DNA from: R-RK-3 sp963834945
GTDB taxonomy: Bacteria > Pseudomonadota > Alphaproteobacteria > Rhizobiales > Rhodomicrobiaceae
NCBI GenBank assembly: GCA_963834945.1
Contig: CAWIDT010000006.1
Location: 89,824 to 153,823 of the forward strand
Reading direction: 5' to 3'
Length of the DNA stretch: 64,000 bases
The first letter of the stretch is position 1. Each line of letters starts with the position of its first letter. Below the pieces are notes generated by a model. It did no database searches. It saw only the letters and a list, made by a program, of their open reading frames with translations, and had not been told where the DNA came from. Shown in pieces: positions 46,848-56,449 of the stretch. The position numbers were made by a program, and so were the translations under genes.

Positions 46848-47042
46848 TTAATCTTCCAGCTTGCGTGCCTCTTCGGGAAGCATGATCGGCACGCCATCGC
46901 GGATCGGAAAAGCCAACCCGGCGGCTTCGCTGATGAGTTCCTGCCGCTCGCGGTCATAGCGCAGCGGCGTCTTGGTGAGCGGGCACACAAGCACTTCCAG
47001 GAGACGCGGATCGACGCTGCGGCTCGTTTCCTTCTGGTCCAT
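46848..47042 (-). CDS. Trm112/UPF0434 family protein
   Basis: A 64-residue protein with VDPRLLEVLVCPLTKTPLRY and GLAFPIRDGVPIMLPEEARK, the conserved ends of the Trm112 fold. Only one Cys remains of the zinc-type set, as in many bacterial members. Function is not established; homologues activate methyltransferases. It is convergent with alkA. Confidence 0.95.
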   Translation of the reverse strand: MDQKETSRSVDPRLLEVLVCPLTKTPLRYDRERQELISEAAGLAFPIRDGVPIMLPEEARKLED

Positions 47043-47449
47043 TCAGGCAGCCTTTCGTCGCAATCCACTTGCCGCGCAACCGGCGCCACGTTAAACCGCA
47101 TCGGCGCCATGAACAAGACAGACCGGCCGGATGGGCGCGCAGGCCAATTCCCTATATTTGGAAGAAACGCTAACGCTCTGAACCGGATTGATGTAAAGTT
47201 CGGCAACGTTCCGGCTATGGGGCAATGTGTGGGCATCCTGCGCACACTGGGGCAGTCCAAATTGGTTAGTGACCGCTCGAGCGGTACCCTGAGGCTTGTG
47301 AAACTCGCAATCCTGAACATTGCTTAATCGCTCCAGCCCCTTGCCCGCATGGGCCAGTTGCGGGCATGAGAGCCAAGAAACGCCGTGCTTCGCCGCCGCC
47401 GCCTCGATACCGGCTTTGTCCGCGACCGCCACGCGAATGGGAGAAACGT
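47043..47449. other. intergenic region with a perfect 14-bp palindrome
   Basis: The region separates the Trm112-like and olsB genes. ACCGCTCGAGCGGT at 47272-47285 is a perfect palindrome and may be an operator. An open frame at 47109-47327 has no family features. Confidence 0.4.
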
Positions 47450-48430
47450 ATGATTTTGAGTCCACGGCGCCTCGTCAGTAAATTCAGGCCTCGCGCGCTC
47501 CGTGGCATGCCACCTATCGCCTTCCCGTTCCGCAACAAGCGCGGCAAGCGCATCCCCATCATCCCGATCGGACGGATGCCGAAAATCTACGGGCGGATCG
47601 GCAATCTGGAAGTCCGGCTGGCGCGCTCGCGCGGCGATCTGCGCCGGGCGCAAAAGCTACGCTACGAGGTGTTCTACGAGGAAATGGACGCCATTCCGAA
47701 CGCCGCCGCCATGCTCAGCCGGCGCGATGAGGACCCCTATGACGAGATGTGCGATCATCTGCTGGTCGTGGATCACGGCGATATGGTGGTTGGGCGCAAT
47801 CCGTGGAAGAAACGGCCGCGGGTCGTCGGAACATACCGTGTGCTGCGCCAGGACATGGCCGAACGTCATGGCGGGTTCTACACGCAGAGCGAATACAATA
47901 TCGCGCCGCTGCTGGCCGCGAAAGGGCGTGACAATTACTTCATCGAACTCGGCCGTTCCTGCGTGCTGAAGCCGTACCGGAACCGGCGCACGGTTGAGCT
48001 GCTGTGGCATGGCGTATGGACTTACGCGCGCGAGCACGGCGTCGATGTGATGATCGGCTGCGCCAGTTTCCCAGGCATTGATCCCAAGCGGCACGCTCTG
48101 GCGCTCAGCTATCTGCATCACAACGCGATGGCGCCGAAGGAGTGGCGCGTCAAGGCGCATGACCGCCTGTTCGTGAACATGAATATGGTGAATGCCAGAG
48201 ACATCGATCCGAAGGCGGCGATCAAGGCCATGCCGCCGCTGATCAAGGGCTATCTGCGCCTTGGCGCCTATATTGGCGAAGGCGCGGTGGTCGACCGGCA
48301 GTTCGGCACCACCGATGTGCTGATCATCCTGCCCGTCGAAGCGATTGATTCGCGCTATTTCGGGCATTTCGGCGCCCCGGACGAGACCTCCTCGGCGCTG
48401 ATGGCGCCGGGTAGCAAGCGCCTGAGCTGA
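47450..48430 (+). CDS. olsB: L-ornithine N-alpha-acyltransferase (OlsB-type)
   Basis: About 326 residues from ATG 47450, with GGGAGAAACGT before it. The open frame starts at 47366. A GNAT-fold acyl-ACP-using family: LEVRLARSRGDLRRAQKLRY, EYNIAPLLAAKGRDNYFIEL, GRSCVLKPYRNRRTVELLWH and GADVMIGCASFPG-like VDVMIGCASFPGIDPKRHAL. OlsB makes lyso-ornithine lipid precursor, important in phosphate-limited rhizobia (established). olsA is not in the window. Confidence 0.87.
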   Translation: MILSPRRLVSKFRPRALRGMPPIAFPFRNKRGKRIPIIPIGRMPKIYGRIGNLEVRLARSRGDLRRAQKLRYEVFYEEMDAIPNAAAMLSRRDEDPYDEMCDHLLVVDHGDMVVGRNPWKKRPRVVGTYRVLRQDMAERHGGFYTQSEYNIAPLLAAKGRDNYFIELGRSCVLKPYRNRRTVELLWHGVWTYAREHGVDVMIGCASFPGIDPKRHALALSYLHHNAMAPKEWRVKAHDRLFVNMNMVNARDIDPKAAIKAMPPLIKGYLRLGAYIGEGAVVDRQFGTTDVLIILPVEAIDSRYFGHFGAPDETSSALMAPGSKRLS

Positions 48431-48566
48431 CAACGGTTTTTGCCCCATAGCGGGCCATGGCGGCTGGCAGAATCTCCACCCTTATTCCCTCCGCGGTTGC
48501 GCGGCTGTAGACTCTGGGCGCGCCTTCATAGCGGGCGCGGCCGGTGGGTGGGGATCGTGGCGGCGC

Positions 48567-50732
48567 ATGGATGAATTCGGGTCACTCGCAGGCGTCATCG
48601 CCCTATGGATCGGCGTAAGCTGCGGCCTCTGGTGGCTGCATCGGCGCTCGGTCCACGCCAGACAGCGGCGCCAGATGCGGCAGGCGGCGCGCGCGACCGT
48701 CTATACCGGCGATGCGCAGAAAATCTTCGATGCGATTCGGGACTTCCCGCGATCCTCCGGCGCGGCGCTCAGCGAGGAGACGCACGCGCTGCTGAAGCGC
48801 GTCCAGGCGCGCAGCGCCTTTTTCGACAAGGTGAACGCGCTGCGCGTCGATATGCTCGCCGGCTTTGGCATGGACGACTATCCGCCGCTTTCCGAAATTC
48901 TGCACATCCGGCGCGACCTTTGGGCCGCCAGCGAAATCGTGCTGGTCGAAGATCTGAGCAGCTTCGGCGAAAGCTTTGCCGAGCCCGGCGCTTACGAGCG
49001 CCTGCGCGCTGAAGCCGCCGCCTTACTGTTCAAGGCGGGCGGCTCGGGGGCGGCTGACGAGGATGTCATCGATTTGCGGCTGTCCCTGGCGCGCGGCGAG
49101 GCGGAGCGCTTCGTCCCGGAGCTGAAGGACGCCATACGCCTCGCGCGCGAACGCGACCGGCTGCCGAGTTTTGCGGAAATCATCGCCTATCCGATTGCCG
49201 CGATCCGAGCGGTGCCGGCCAAGATCGGCGTCGCGCGGGGCTTTCTTGCGGAATTCTACCGCTATGCCGCCGAGATCGCCGGGGCGATCCGCCGGTCGGA
49301 GGCGATGGAGCGGGGCGTCGGCGAATTGCGCCGAGCCCAGGAGGAACTGCCGCGACGCCTCGTCACCGGCTTCGAGCGCGCCTCGGCTACCGCCCGGCAA
49401 AGCGCCAGCGGACTGCGCCAGCATTATGATTTCCTCGTCACCGCGCATGATTTTCAAGCGAAATATGAGCAGGCACTGCGCCGTGCGCCGCAGATCACCG
49501 AACGCGGGCGCCAATTCATCGCGCGGCTGGAACTGGCCGAACGCTCGGAGCGGCTGCGGCTGACCTCAGCGAATGTTCTGATCTGGCTAGCACGTCAGCT
49601 TGCGACAGGGTTGGCCCATTTCATTGCGGGATTGCAGACCATGCAAGCGGCGCTCAGCGAAACGCCGCCCGGTGCGCTGGCTGCTTTGCTCGTCGCTCCC
49701 ACTCCGGTGCGCGGGCGGCATCTGCCGGCGTTCCGTTCGTATCAGATGGCGCTGGGGGCGAGCGGTTTGAGCGAGCAGCGGCCTCGGCGGCCCAATATGC
49801 AGGAGGACGGTTTCGTGGCGAAACACGCGAAAGCCCAGACATCGAAAACGGCGTCGGTGGCGAAGGGCAAGCCCGCGGCAGCGGCAAGGAAGTCGATCAA
49901 GGCGGCAAAGGCCGCGAAGCAGCCGGATGCGCCTGTCGCAAAGTCCGCTGCGCGCGTTGAGCCGGCGGCTGTCATTGCCAAAGCGACGGCTGTCAAGCCC
50001 GGCGGCAAGTCGGACATTCGACCTCTGCCGGGTCCGTCAGCGGATCATGCGGCTGTAACTGGGCCTGACGTCGTTCACACGGCGGCAAGCCCGCCGCCCG
50101 TTGCGGCGCCCGCCGCAAAAGAAGCGCCCAAACAGCCGAAACGAGGCGCGAAACCCGCCCGCTTGCAGCCCCCCGAACCGATACCCGCCTTGCGCGGCCT
50201 CGGGTCCGAGCCGGCCGCGCCCGCCACGGCTGCGGAACCCGACTCGCGATCGGCCAAACGGACCGCAAAGCGCCATGCGGAGCCGATCGTCGCACGGCCT
50301 TCGCCACCGGCGCCGGCCGAACCCGCGGCAGCGGAGCCCGTCGCTGCGGCGTTGCCGCCGCCCGCAAAGCGGCGCTCCCTGCTCGATCGCCTGCTGGGCC
50401 GCCGACCCGCCGAACCGACCATCGGCGACCTGCTGGCCGCCGCCTGGGAACGCGAGCATGCCGCCGAGGCGAGCGACACCGCTGCGCCGCCCACACCGTC
50501 CGAGACAGCGCCGACGCTTCTGGGTAAGCTATCGGAACTCCCGAATGAGGATCTCGCCGAGGCGATCGCGGAGGACGACGATACCCCGGACGAGCTGGGC
50601 GAAGATGAGACCGATGCCGATGATGCCGATGACGACGATCCGGAATCGCTGACCTCCAGCGTCATGGAAGTGCAGACCAGGCTGGCAGCGAAAGCCCCCC
50701 AGATCCGCAGCTTTCCCTGGCTGCGGGGATAG
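48567..50732 (+). CDS. large membrane-anchored protein of unknown function
   Basis: The 721-residue product is not recognised. One N-terminal TM (residues 8-24, AGVIALWIGVSCGLWWL) precedes a mostly helical domain (to about 350) with amphipathic coiled-coil stretches such as DAIRLARERDRLPSFAEII. Then follows a long Ala/Pro/Lys-rich low-complexity region (about 400-620) and an acidic tail with DEDDD-like runs ending RSFPWLRG. The VWA gene follows 8 bases later, suggesting one operon. Confidence 0.7.
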   Translation: MDEFGSLAGVIALWIGVSCGLWWLHRRSVHARQRRQMRQAARATVYTGDAQKIFDAIRDFPRSSGAALSEETHALLKRVQARSAFFDKVNALRVDMLAGFGMDDYPPLSEILHIRRDLWAASEIVLVEDLSSFGESFAEPGAYERLRAEAAALLFKAGGSGAADEDVIDLRLSLARGEAERFVPELKDAIRLARERDRLPSFAEIIAYPIAAIRAVPAKIGVARGFLAEFYRYAAEIAGAIRRSEAMERGVGELRRAQEELPRRLVTGFERASATARQSASGLRQHYDFLVTAHDFQAKYEQALRRAPQITERGRQFIARLELAERSERLRLTSANVLIWLARQLATGLAHFIAGLQTMQAALSETPPGALAALLVAPTPVRGRHLPAFRSYQMALGASGLSEQRPRRPNMQEDGFVAKHAKAQTSKTASVAKGKPAAAARKSIKAAKAAKQPDAPVAKSAARVEPAAVIAKATAVKPGGKSDIRPLPGPSADHAAVTGPDVVHTAASPPPVAAPAAKEAPKQPKRGAKPARLQPPEPIPALRGLGSEPAAPATAAEPDSRSAKRTAKRHAEPIVARPSPPAPAEPAAAEPVAAALPPPAKRRSLLDRLLGRRPAEPTIGDLLAAAWEREHAAEASDTAAPPTPSETAPTLLGKLSELPNEDLAEAIAEDDDTPDELGEDETDADDADDDDPESLTSSVMEVQTRLAAKAPQIRSFPWLRG

Positions 50733-50740
50733 GATGCGTC

Positions 50741-51916
50741 ATGTTCGTCAAGTTTTTCCATGGGTTGCGTGAGGCGGGCGTGCCCGTCAGCCTGCGCGAA
50801 TATCTCTCGCTCATGGAAGCGGTCGAAGCCGATCTGGCCGGCAAGCGCGTCGAGGATTTTTACTACCTCTCCCGCACCGCTCTGGTGAAGGACGAACGCA
50901 ATCTCGACAAGTTCGACCGTGTCTTCGGCTCGGTGTTCGAGGGTCTGGAGCTAATGAGCGAGGCCGCCAACGCCGCGATCCCGGCGGAATGGCTGCGCGC
51001 CGTCACCGAGCGCGTATTCACCGACGAGGAAAAGGCGCAGATCGAAGCGCTCGGCGGCTGGGAGAAAGTGCTGGAGGAGCTGACGAAGCGCCTTCAGGAA
51101 CAAAAGGGCCGTCATGAAGGCGGGTCAAAATGGATCGGCACCGGAGGCACCTCGCCTTATGGGGCCTATGGTTACAATCCGGCCGGCGTGCGTATCGGCC
51201 AGGCTGGAAACCGCAATTTCCGCGCTATGAAAGTGTGGGACAAGCGCGAGTTCCGCGATCTGGACGACAGCGTCGAACTCGGCATCCGCAACATCAAGCT
51301 GGCGTTGCGGCGGCTGCGGCAGTTCGCGCGCGAGGGCGCGGCGGAGGAGCTGGACCTGGACGCGACCATCAAATCCACCGCGCATCAGGGCTATCTCGAT
51401 CTCGCCTTCCGCCCCCAGCGGCGCAATACGGTGAAGGTGCTGCTGTTCTTCGACGTCGGCGGCTCGATGGACTCGCATATCAAGATTTGCGAGGAACTGT
51501 TCTCCGCGGCACGCACCGAATTCAAACACATGGAGTATTTCTACTTCCACAATTGCGTCTATGAAACGGTTTGGCGCAACAATGGCCGCCGCAACACCGA
51601 GCGCCAGCAGACCTGGGACGTGCTGCACACCTATCCCGCCGATTACAAGCTGATATTCGTCGGCGACGCCTCGATGAGCCCTTACGAGATCGCCATGCCC
51701 GGCGGCTCGGTCGAACATTGGAACGAGGAACCCGGCGGCGCCTGGGTCGAACGCATGACCGGGATCTACAAAAGCGCGGTCTGGCTGAACCCGGTCGCCG
51801 AGCACCTCTGGAGCTATACGCCCTCAATCGAGCTGATCGGGCAGCTCATGGGCGGCCGCATGTTCCCGCTAACGCTGGAAGGCATCGATGGGGCGATGCG
51901 GGAGCTGATGCGTTAA
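50741..51916 (+). CDS. CoxE-like VWA-domain protein
   Basis: The 391-residue cytosolic protein starts MFVKFFHGLREAGVPVSLRE. The C-terminal half is a VWA domain with VLLFFDVGGSMDSHIKICEE (MIDAS with Gly at the second position instead of Ser) and FVGDASMSPYEIA. CoxE-type proteins usually act with a MoxR/CoxD AAA ATPase on a metalloenzyme. No AAA gene is beside it; the partner here is the 721-residue protein, or lies elsewhere. Confidence 0.88.
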   Translation: MFVKFFHGLREAGVPVSLREYLSLMEAVEADLAGKRVEDFYYLSRTALVKDERNLDKFDRVFGSVFEGLELMSEAANAAIPAEWLRAVTERVFTDEEKAQIEALGGWEKVLEELTKRLQEQKGRHEGGSKWIGTGGTSPYGAYGYNPAGVRIGQAGNRNFRAMKVWDKREFRDLDDSVELGIRNIKLALRRLRQFAREGAAEELDLDATIKSTAHQGYLDLAFRPQRRNTVKVLLFFDVGGSMDSHIKICEELFSAARTEFKHMEYFYFHNCVYETVWRNNGRRNTERQQTWDVLHTYPADYKLIFVGDASMSPYEIAMPGGSVEHWNEEPGGAWVERMTGIYKSAVWLNPVAEHLWSYTPSIELIGQLMGGRMFPLTLEGIDGAMRELMR

Positions 51917-52080
51917 CGGGCGGTTACGACCGGCTGCCGCCACCGATAGGTGACAGCCGATGCTTGGCATTTTGAGGGGGAGAAGTAACGGAATTTCATC
52001 CTCAAGCTGCGACGCTGTATGGCCGAGACCATGGCAGTGCGATTTGCATGCCCCACCCAGCCGCGAAAGAAGGAAGCGGT

Positions 52081-53940
52081 ATGCCCGTCAAAGGTCTGCG
52101 CATCGGAACGAAGCTCGCCATCGCATCGGGCCTCGGTGTTCTACTTGTCGCGGGCATGCTCTTGAACCAATGGCGCAGCGACAAGGGGGGGCCGACGCCG
52201 TGCGCAGCATGACGGTTCGGAGGCAGATTGCGTTCGATGCCGCGGGATCGCAAAGTCATATTCGCCAGGCGCAAAGCAAAATCGCCGAGATCAGGCTACA
52301 GAGTACTGTCGGGGGCGTGAACGAACTCGCTGCGTCCATGCGTGAAGCCATCGCGGAGGGCGAAAAGGAGGTCGACGACGCGCTCGGCCTCGCCGCGATT
52401 TCGATGCATCGCGAATCGCTTGAGAACATCAAAGCGCTCGGCGCGCAGTACAAGAGCGCCGCCGAAGATCTGGTTTCCGCGCAGCTCCGCCGGCTCGATG
52501 TCATCCAGAAAAGTAATGAGTTCGCCCTGGACTGGACCAAGGAAATCAGCGCCTTCGCGAGCGCAACCACGCTGGCCGCCCTGCCGAACGGCGAAGCTAT
52601 CGAAATGCATCTGATGCAAGCTACCGCAGATTTCAACGCAGCACGCGCCGACATATGGCGGTTCGGATTCACCGGCGAGAAAGCGTGGGCCGAGACGGCA
52701 ACAAAGAAAAGCGCGCTTGCCATCGAATCATTGGAAAAAGCCGGACGGCTCGACGTAATCGGAGCGTTTACCGTGTCGCTCAACCGGCTGTTAGGATCGA
52801 CTCAGGAATTATCCGCGCTGTCCGATGCATGGGTCGAGGCCGAGGAAGGGGTGGCGTCCCTCGTAGGTGAGCGCCTGATGCCGCTCAACGCGCAGCGTGT
52901 CGCCTTGGAAGAGCAGGTCGTAACAGCCGCGCATGCCGGCGCCGAGAAGACCGCGGCGGCCGCCGTTGAGCTGAGAAATCGCGCCCGCGCCACTGGCATT
53001 GTGATTGGCGGCGCGATCGTGCTGCTGCTCATCGGCTCGGCGGTTTTTTCGATCATCACGATTGCGCGGCCAGTACGCCGCATCGGCGATGTGCTGTTGG
53101 AGCTGGCGCGCGGCAACAAAACGGTGGAGGTGCCGTATGCCGACCGCCGCGATGAAGTGGGCGACAACGCCCGCGCAGCCCGCACCTTCAAGGAAAGTCT
53201 TCTCCGCATGGAGAGCATGGAATCCGACCATAAGGCGGCTGAATTGCGAGCCGCCGCCGAGCGCAAGACCGAGTTGCGCAGGCTGGCGGCCTCGTTCGAG
53301 GAAGCCGTCGGCGCCATCGTCAACACGGTGGCTTCCGCCGGCGCCAAGCTGACGGCCGCGGCCGAGCAACTTACAAACTCTGCCAATCAGACAAGCGACC
53401 AGAGCACCGCCGCCGAAGCATCCTCCGACGAGGCTTCCGTCAATGTAAACTCGGCGGCCGCTGCCGCCCACGAGTTGATCGCTTCGATCGCGGAAATCAC
53501 CAAGCAGATCCATCATTCGAGCACCATCGCCAGCAAGGCTTCGGCGGAATCGGAGGCGACCAGCGCCCAGGTGGAAGAATTGGCCGGTGCGGCGGAGAAG
53601 ATCGGCAGCATCATCGGGATCATCTCCGACATCGCGGCGCAAACAAATCTCCTTGCCCTCAATGCCACGATCGAGGCGGCGCGGGCCGGCGAAGCGGGCA
53701 AGGGCTTTGCGGTCGTTGCCGGTGAGGTCAAGGCGCTGGCCCAGCAGACCTCAAAAGCCACCGCCGAGATCGGCGCGCAGATCGGCCACATCCAGATTTC
53801 CACCGCGCGGGCGGCCATTACCATTGGTGACATCACCAGGACCATCACGGAGGTGGACGGCGTCGCTGCCTCGATCGCCGCTGCCGTAGCGCATCAGGGC
53901 ACGGCAACCCAGGACATTGCCCGCAGCGTCGGCCGCGCGA
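52081..53940 (+). pseudogene. methyl-accepting chemotaxis protein, frameshifted and truncated
   Basis: Start MPVKGLRIGTKLAIASGLGV (TM1) at 52081 with AAGGAAG upstream. A run of seven G at 52184-52191 shifts the frame before ADAVRSMTVRRQIAF. The periplasmic helical domain, TM2 (VIGGAIVLLLIGSAVFSIIT), HAMP and the signalling tip (IAAQTNLLALNATIEAARAG) are intact. After ARSV near 53930 the sequence becomes foreign, so the rest of the signalling helix is lost to the IS pile. The open frame runs to 54026 in IS66 DNA. Confidence 0.88.
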
Positions 53941-53990
53941 AGCGGTGGAACCGCCGTACGCATCCGGTCAGGGACCGGGTGGGCGACCTA

Positions 53991-54224
53991 TCAGGCGGCC
54001 TGAACCTGCGTCGGCTGCTGACGTAGTGCTTTCCAGTTCCACGGCAGTAGCTCGGCGATGCGCTGGGCCGGATGGTCGGCGATGCGGGTAAGGACATCCG
54101 CGAGCCAGGCGCGCGGGTCGACATCATTCAGCCGACATGTCTCAATGAGGGTGTAAAACACCGCGGCGCGTTGCCCGCCGGAATCGCTGCCGCAGAACGT
54201 CCAGTTCCGCCTTCCGACAGCGAG
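53991..54224 (-). pseudogene. IS66 TnpC transposase, C-terminal fragment
   Basis: The frame reads LAVGRRNWTFCGSD, QRAAVFYTLIETCRLNDVDP and RAWLADVLTRIADHPAQRIA, with PWNWKALRQQPTQVQAA before the stop at 53991. This is the standard C terminus of IS66 TnpC. The upstream part is cut off near 54224 where IS1380 DNA begins. tnpA and tnpB are absent. Confidence 0.87.
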
Positions 54225-54256
54225 AACGAGTTATGCCAATTCGAGGTGGCTCCCCG

Positions 54257-55654
54257 ATGCTGACAGAGTGTAGCGCGAGCGAGATCGATTTTGGAAGAGC
54301 TGGCGGACGGCAGGTGGTCGCGGATTTCGATGGCGGCATGGTGTCCTCGGACGCTGGCGCTCTCCTGCTCGGGGAGACGGACAAGGCGATCCGGCTCATC
54401 GATCGCTTTGCCTCCTGCTTTCGCGATCAACGCCATCGCGCCTACGTGTTGCATGACGTGAAGACCTTGGTCGCGCAGCGGGTGTTCGGCCTGGCGCTGG
54501 GCTATGAGGACCTCGTCGACCATGACGAGTTGCGCCGTGATCCGGTTCTGGGCGTGCTGCTCGGCAAGTTCGAGCGCGGGGCTGAGGCGCCGGCACCGCT
54601 GGCAGGCAAGAGCACGCTGAACCGTCTCGAGCACGCTCCGGCCGAGAGCGCCGTATGAGCGCTATCACAGGATCGGCCACGACGGCACGTCGATTGAGGC
54701 GCTGTTCGTCGACTTATTTCTCGACGCGCACAGCAGGCCGCCGCGTGAGATCGTGCTCGACCTCGACGCCACCGACGATCCGCTGCACGGCCATCAGGAA
54801 GGCCGGTTCTTCCATGCTATTACGACTGTTATTGTTACCTGCCGCTCTACGTCTTCTGCGGCCGTCATCTTCTGGCCGCCAAGCTTCGACGCTCGAACAT
54901 TGACGGCAGCGCCGGCGCGGTCGAAGAGACAGCGCGCCTCGTCGGCCGGATCCGGGGGCGCTGGCCGAAGGTGAAGATCATTTTGCGCGCCGATTCCGGC
55001 TTCGCCAGGGAGGCCCTGATGGTCTGGTGCGAGGCCCACAAGGTCGACTACGTCTTTGGCCTCGCCCGTAACGCGCGTCTGGAGGTGCGCATCGCGAAGG
55101 CGCTGGCCGAGGCGCGACGGCTGTCGGAGGCCGCGGACGGCAAGCCGGCGCGGGTGTTTCGGGATTTCCTATGGTCGACGAAGGACTCCTGGTCACGCCG
55201 CCGCCGCGTGATCGGCAAGGCGGAATGGACCGGCGGGGATGCCAATCCGCGCTTTCTCGTCACCTCGCTGAAGCCCGGTGCCTGGACCGCCAGGCCGCTC
55301 TACGAGGATCTCTATTGCGCGCGCGGCGAGATGGAGAACCGCATCAAGGAAGCGCAGGGCGATCTGTTCGCCGACCGCACCTCGGCGGCGACGATGCGGG
55401 CCAACCAACTGCGCCTGTGGTTTGCCTCGATAGCTTACGTGCTCCTCTGCGCGCTGCGTCGGATTGGCCTCGCTCACACGCAGTTCGCCGCCGCGACCTG
55501 CGGCACGATCCGGCTGAAGCTGCTGAAGATCGGCGCGCTGGTGAAAATCAGCGCGCGTCGGGTCAAGATTGCCTTCGCCTCCGCCTGTCCGTCCGCCGCG
55601 GAATGGCGTCTCGCCGCGGCGCGGCTCGCGCATGCTCGCGGCTCCCCCGCTTGA
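54257..55654 (+). pseudogene. IS1380 family transposase, two frameshifts
   Basis: A DDE transposase of about 465 residues after repair. RQVVADFDGGMVSSDAGALL at the N terminus, then EIVLDLDATDDPLHGHQEG, YYDCYCYLPLYVFCGRHLLA, IILRADSGFAREALMVWC and EDLYCARGEMENRIKEAQGD. Frames change near 54650 (+1) and near 54816 (-1; CATGCTATTAC for CATGGCTATTAC). Terminal inverted repeats were not identified. Start at the Met at 54257; an upstream ATG at 54233 is possible. Confidence 0.87.
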
Positions 55655-55855
55655 CGCGCGAAACTGCGACGCGCCTCTCTCGCGGTACCCCCCCGAGGCC
55701 CACTGGAGACAGAAGAAGCCGAGCCGATTGCCGAAGCCAATCGCGCAGTCTGCGCCACCCGCACGCACGTTACGCGTCAACATCCTCGGCAAATCGCCCA
55801 GATGACCACGTAAGGGCTTCAGACGCGTGAGAAATGCAGGCTAGGGGTGATCACG

Positions 55856-56433
55856 ATGGACACGATCGGCAGGGTTCGCCGTGCGTACTGGGTTCAGGGC
55901 AAGACGATCAAGGCGATCTGCCGTGAGCTGAAGCTTGCGCGTGAGACGGTTCGGCGGATTGTTCGCAGCGGCAAGACTTCAGCGATGCCGGTTTATGAGC
56001 GCAAGGAGCAGCCGTTTCCCAAGCTTGGTTTGTTCCTGGAGCAGCTTGATGCTCTGTTGTCGGAGAATGCGGGCAAACCGAAGCGCGACCAGCTGACGAT
56101 GAAGCGGATATCTATGAGCGGCTGCGCGAGGCGGGCTATGGGGGCTGTTACGACGCGGTGCGCCGCTATGCGCGAAGCTGGCGCCAGCGCCATGCGGCAT
56201 CGACTGCAGTTGCCTACGTGCCGTTGAGCTTTGCACCGGGTGAAGCTTACCAGTTCGACTGGAGCCACGAGATTGTCATCCTGGACGGCGTGACGATGCA
56301 TGTGAAGGCGGCGCACATGCGGCTGTGTCATAGTCGCATGCCTTTTGTACGGGCCTATCTCCGGGAAGCGCAGGAGATGGTGTTTGACGCGCACGACAAG
56401 GGCTTTGCATTCTTCAAAAGCCATGCGCCATAA
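55856..56433 (+). pseudogene. IS21 IstA transposase, frameshifted N-terminal fragment
   Basis: MDTIGRVRRAYWVQGKTIKA starts an IS21-type HTH transposase, with RELKLARETVRRIVRSGKT. Near 56106 the sequence ATATC replaces an expected ATC and the frame changes. After this RLREAGYGGCYDAVRRYARS, FAPGEAYQFDWSHEIVILDG and FVRAYLREAQEMVFDAHDKG continue. The protein stops at SHAP (56433) in the middle of the catalytic domain, where the recombinase unit begins. istB is absent. Confidence 0.87.
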
Positions 56434-56449
56434 TGCGCATCCTCCTATC

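Noticed and set aside
47109..47327. 72-codon frame before olsB
   Set aside because: No recognisable domain, no ribosome binding site, weak codon pattern.
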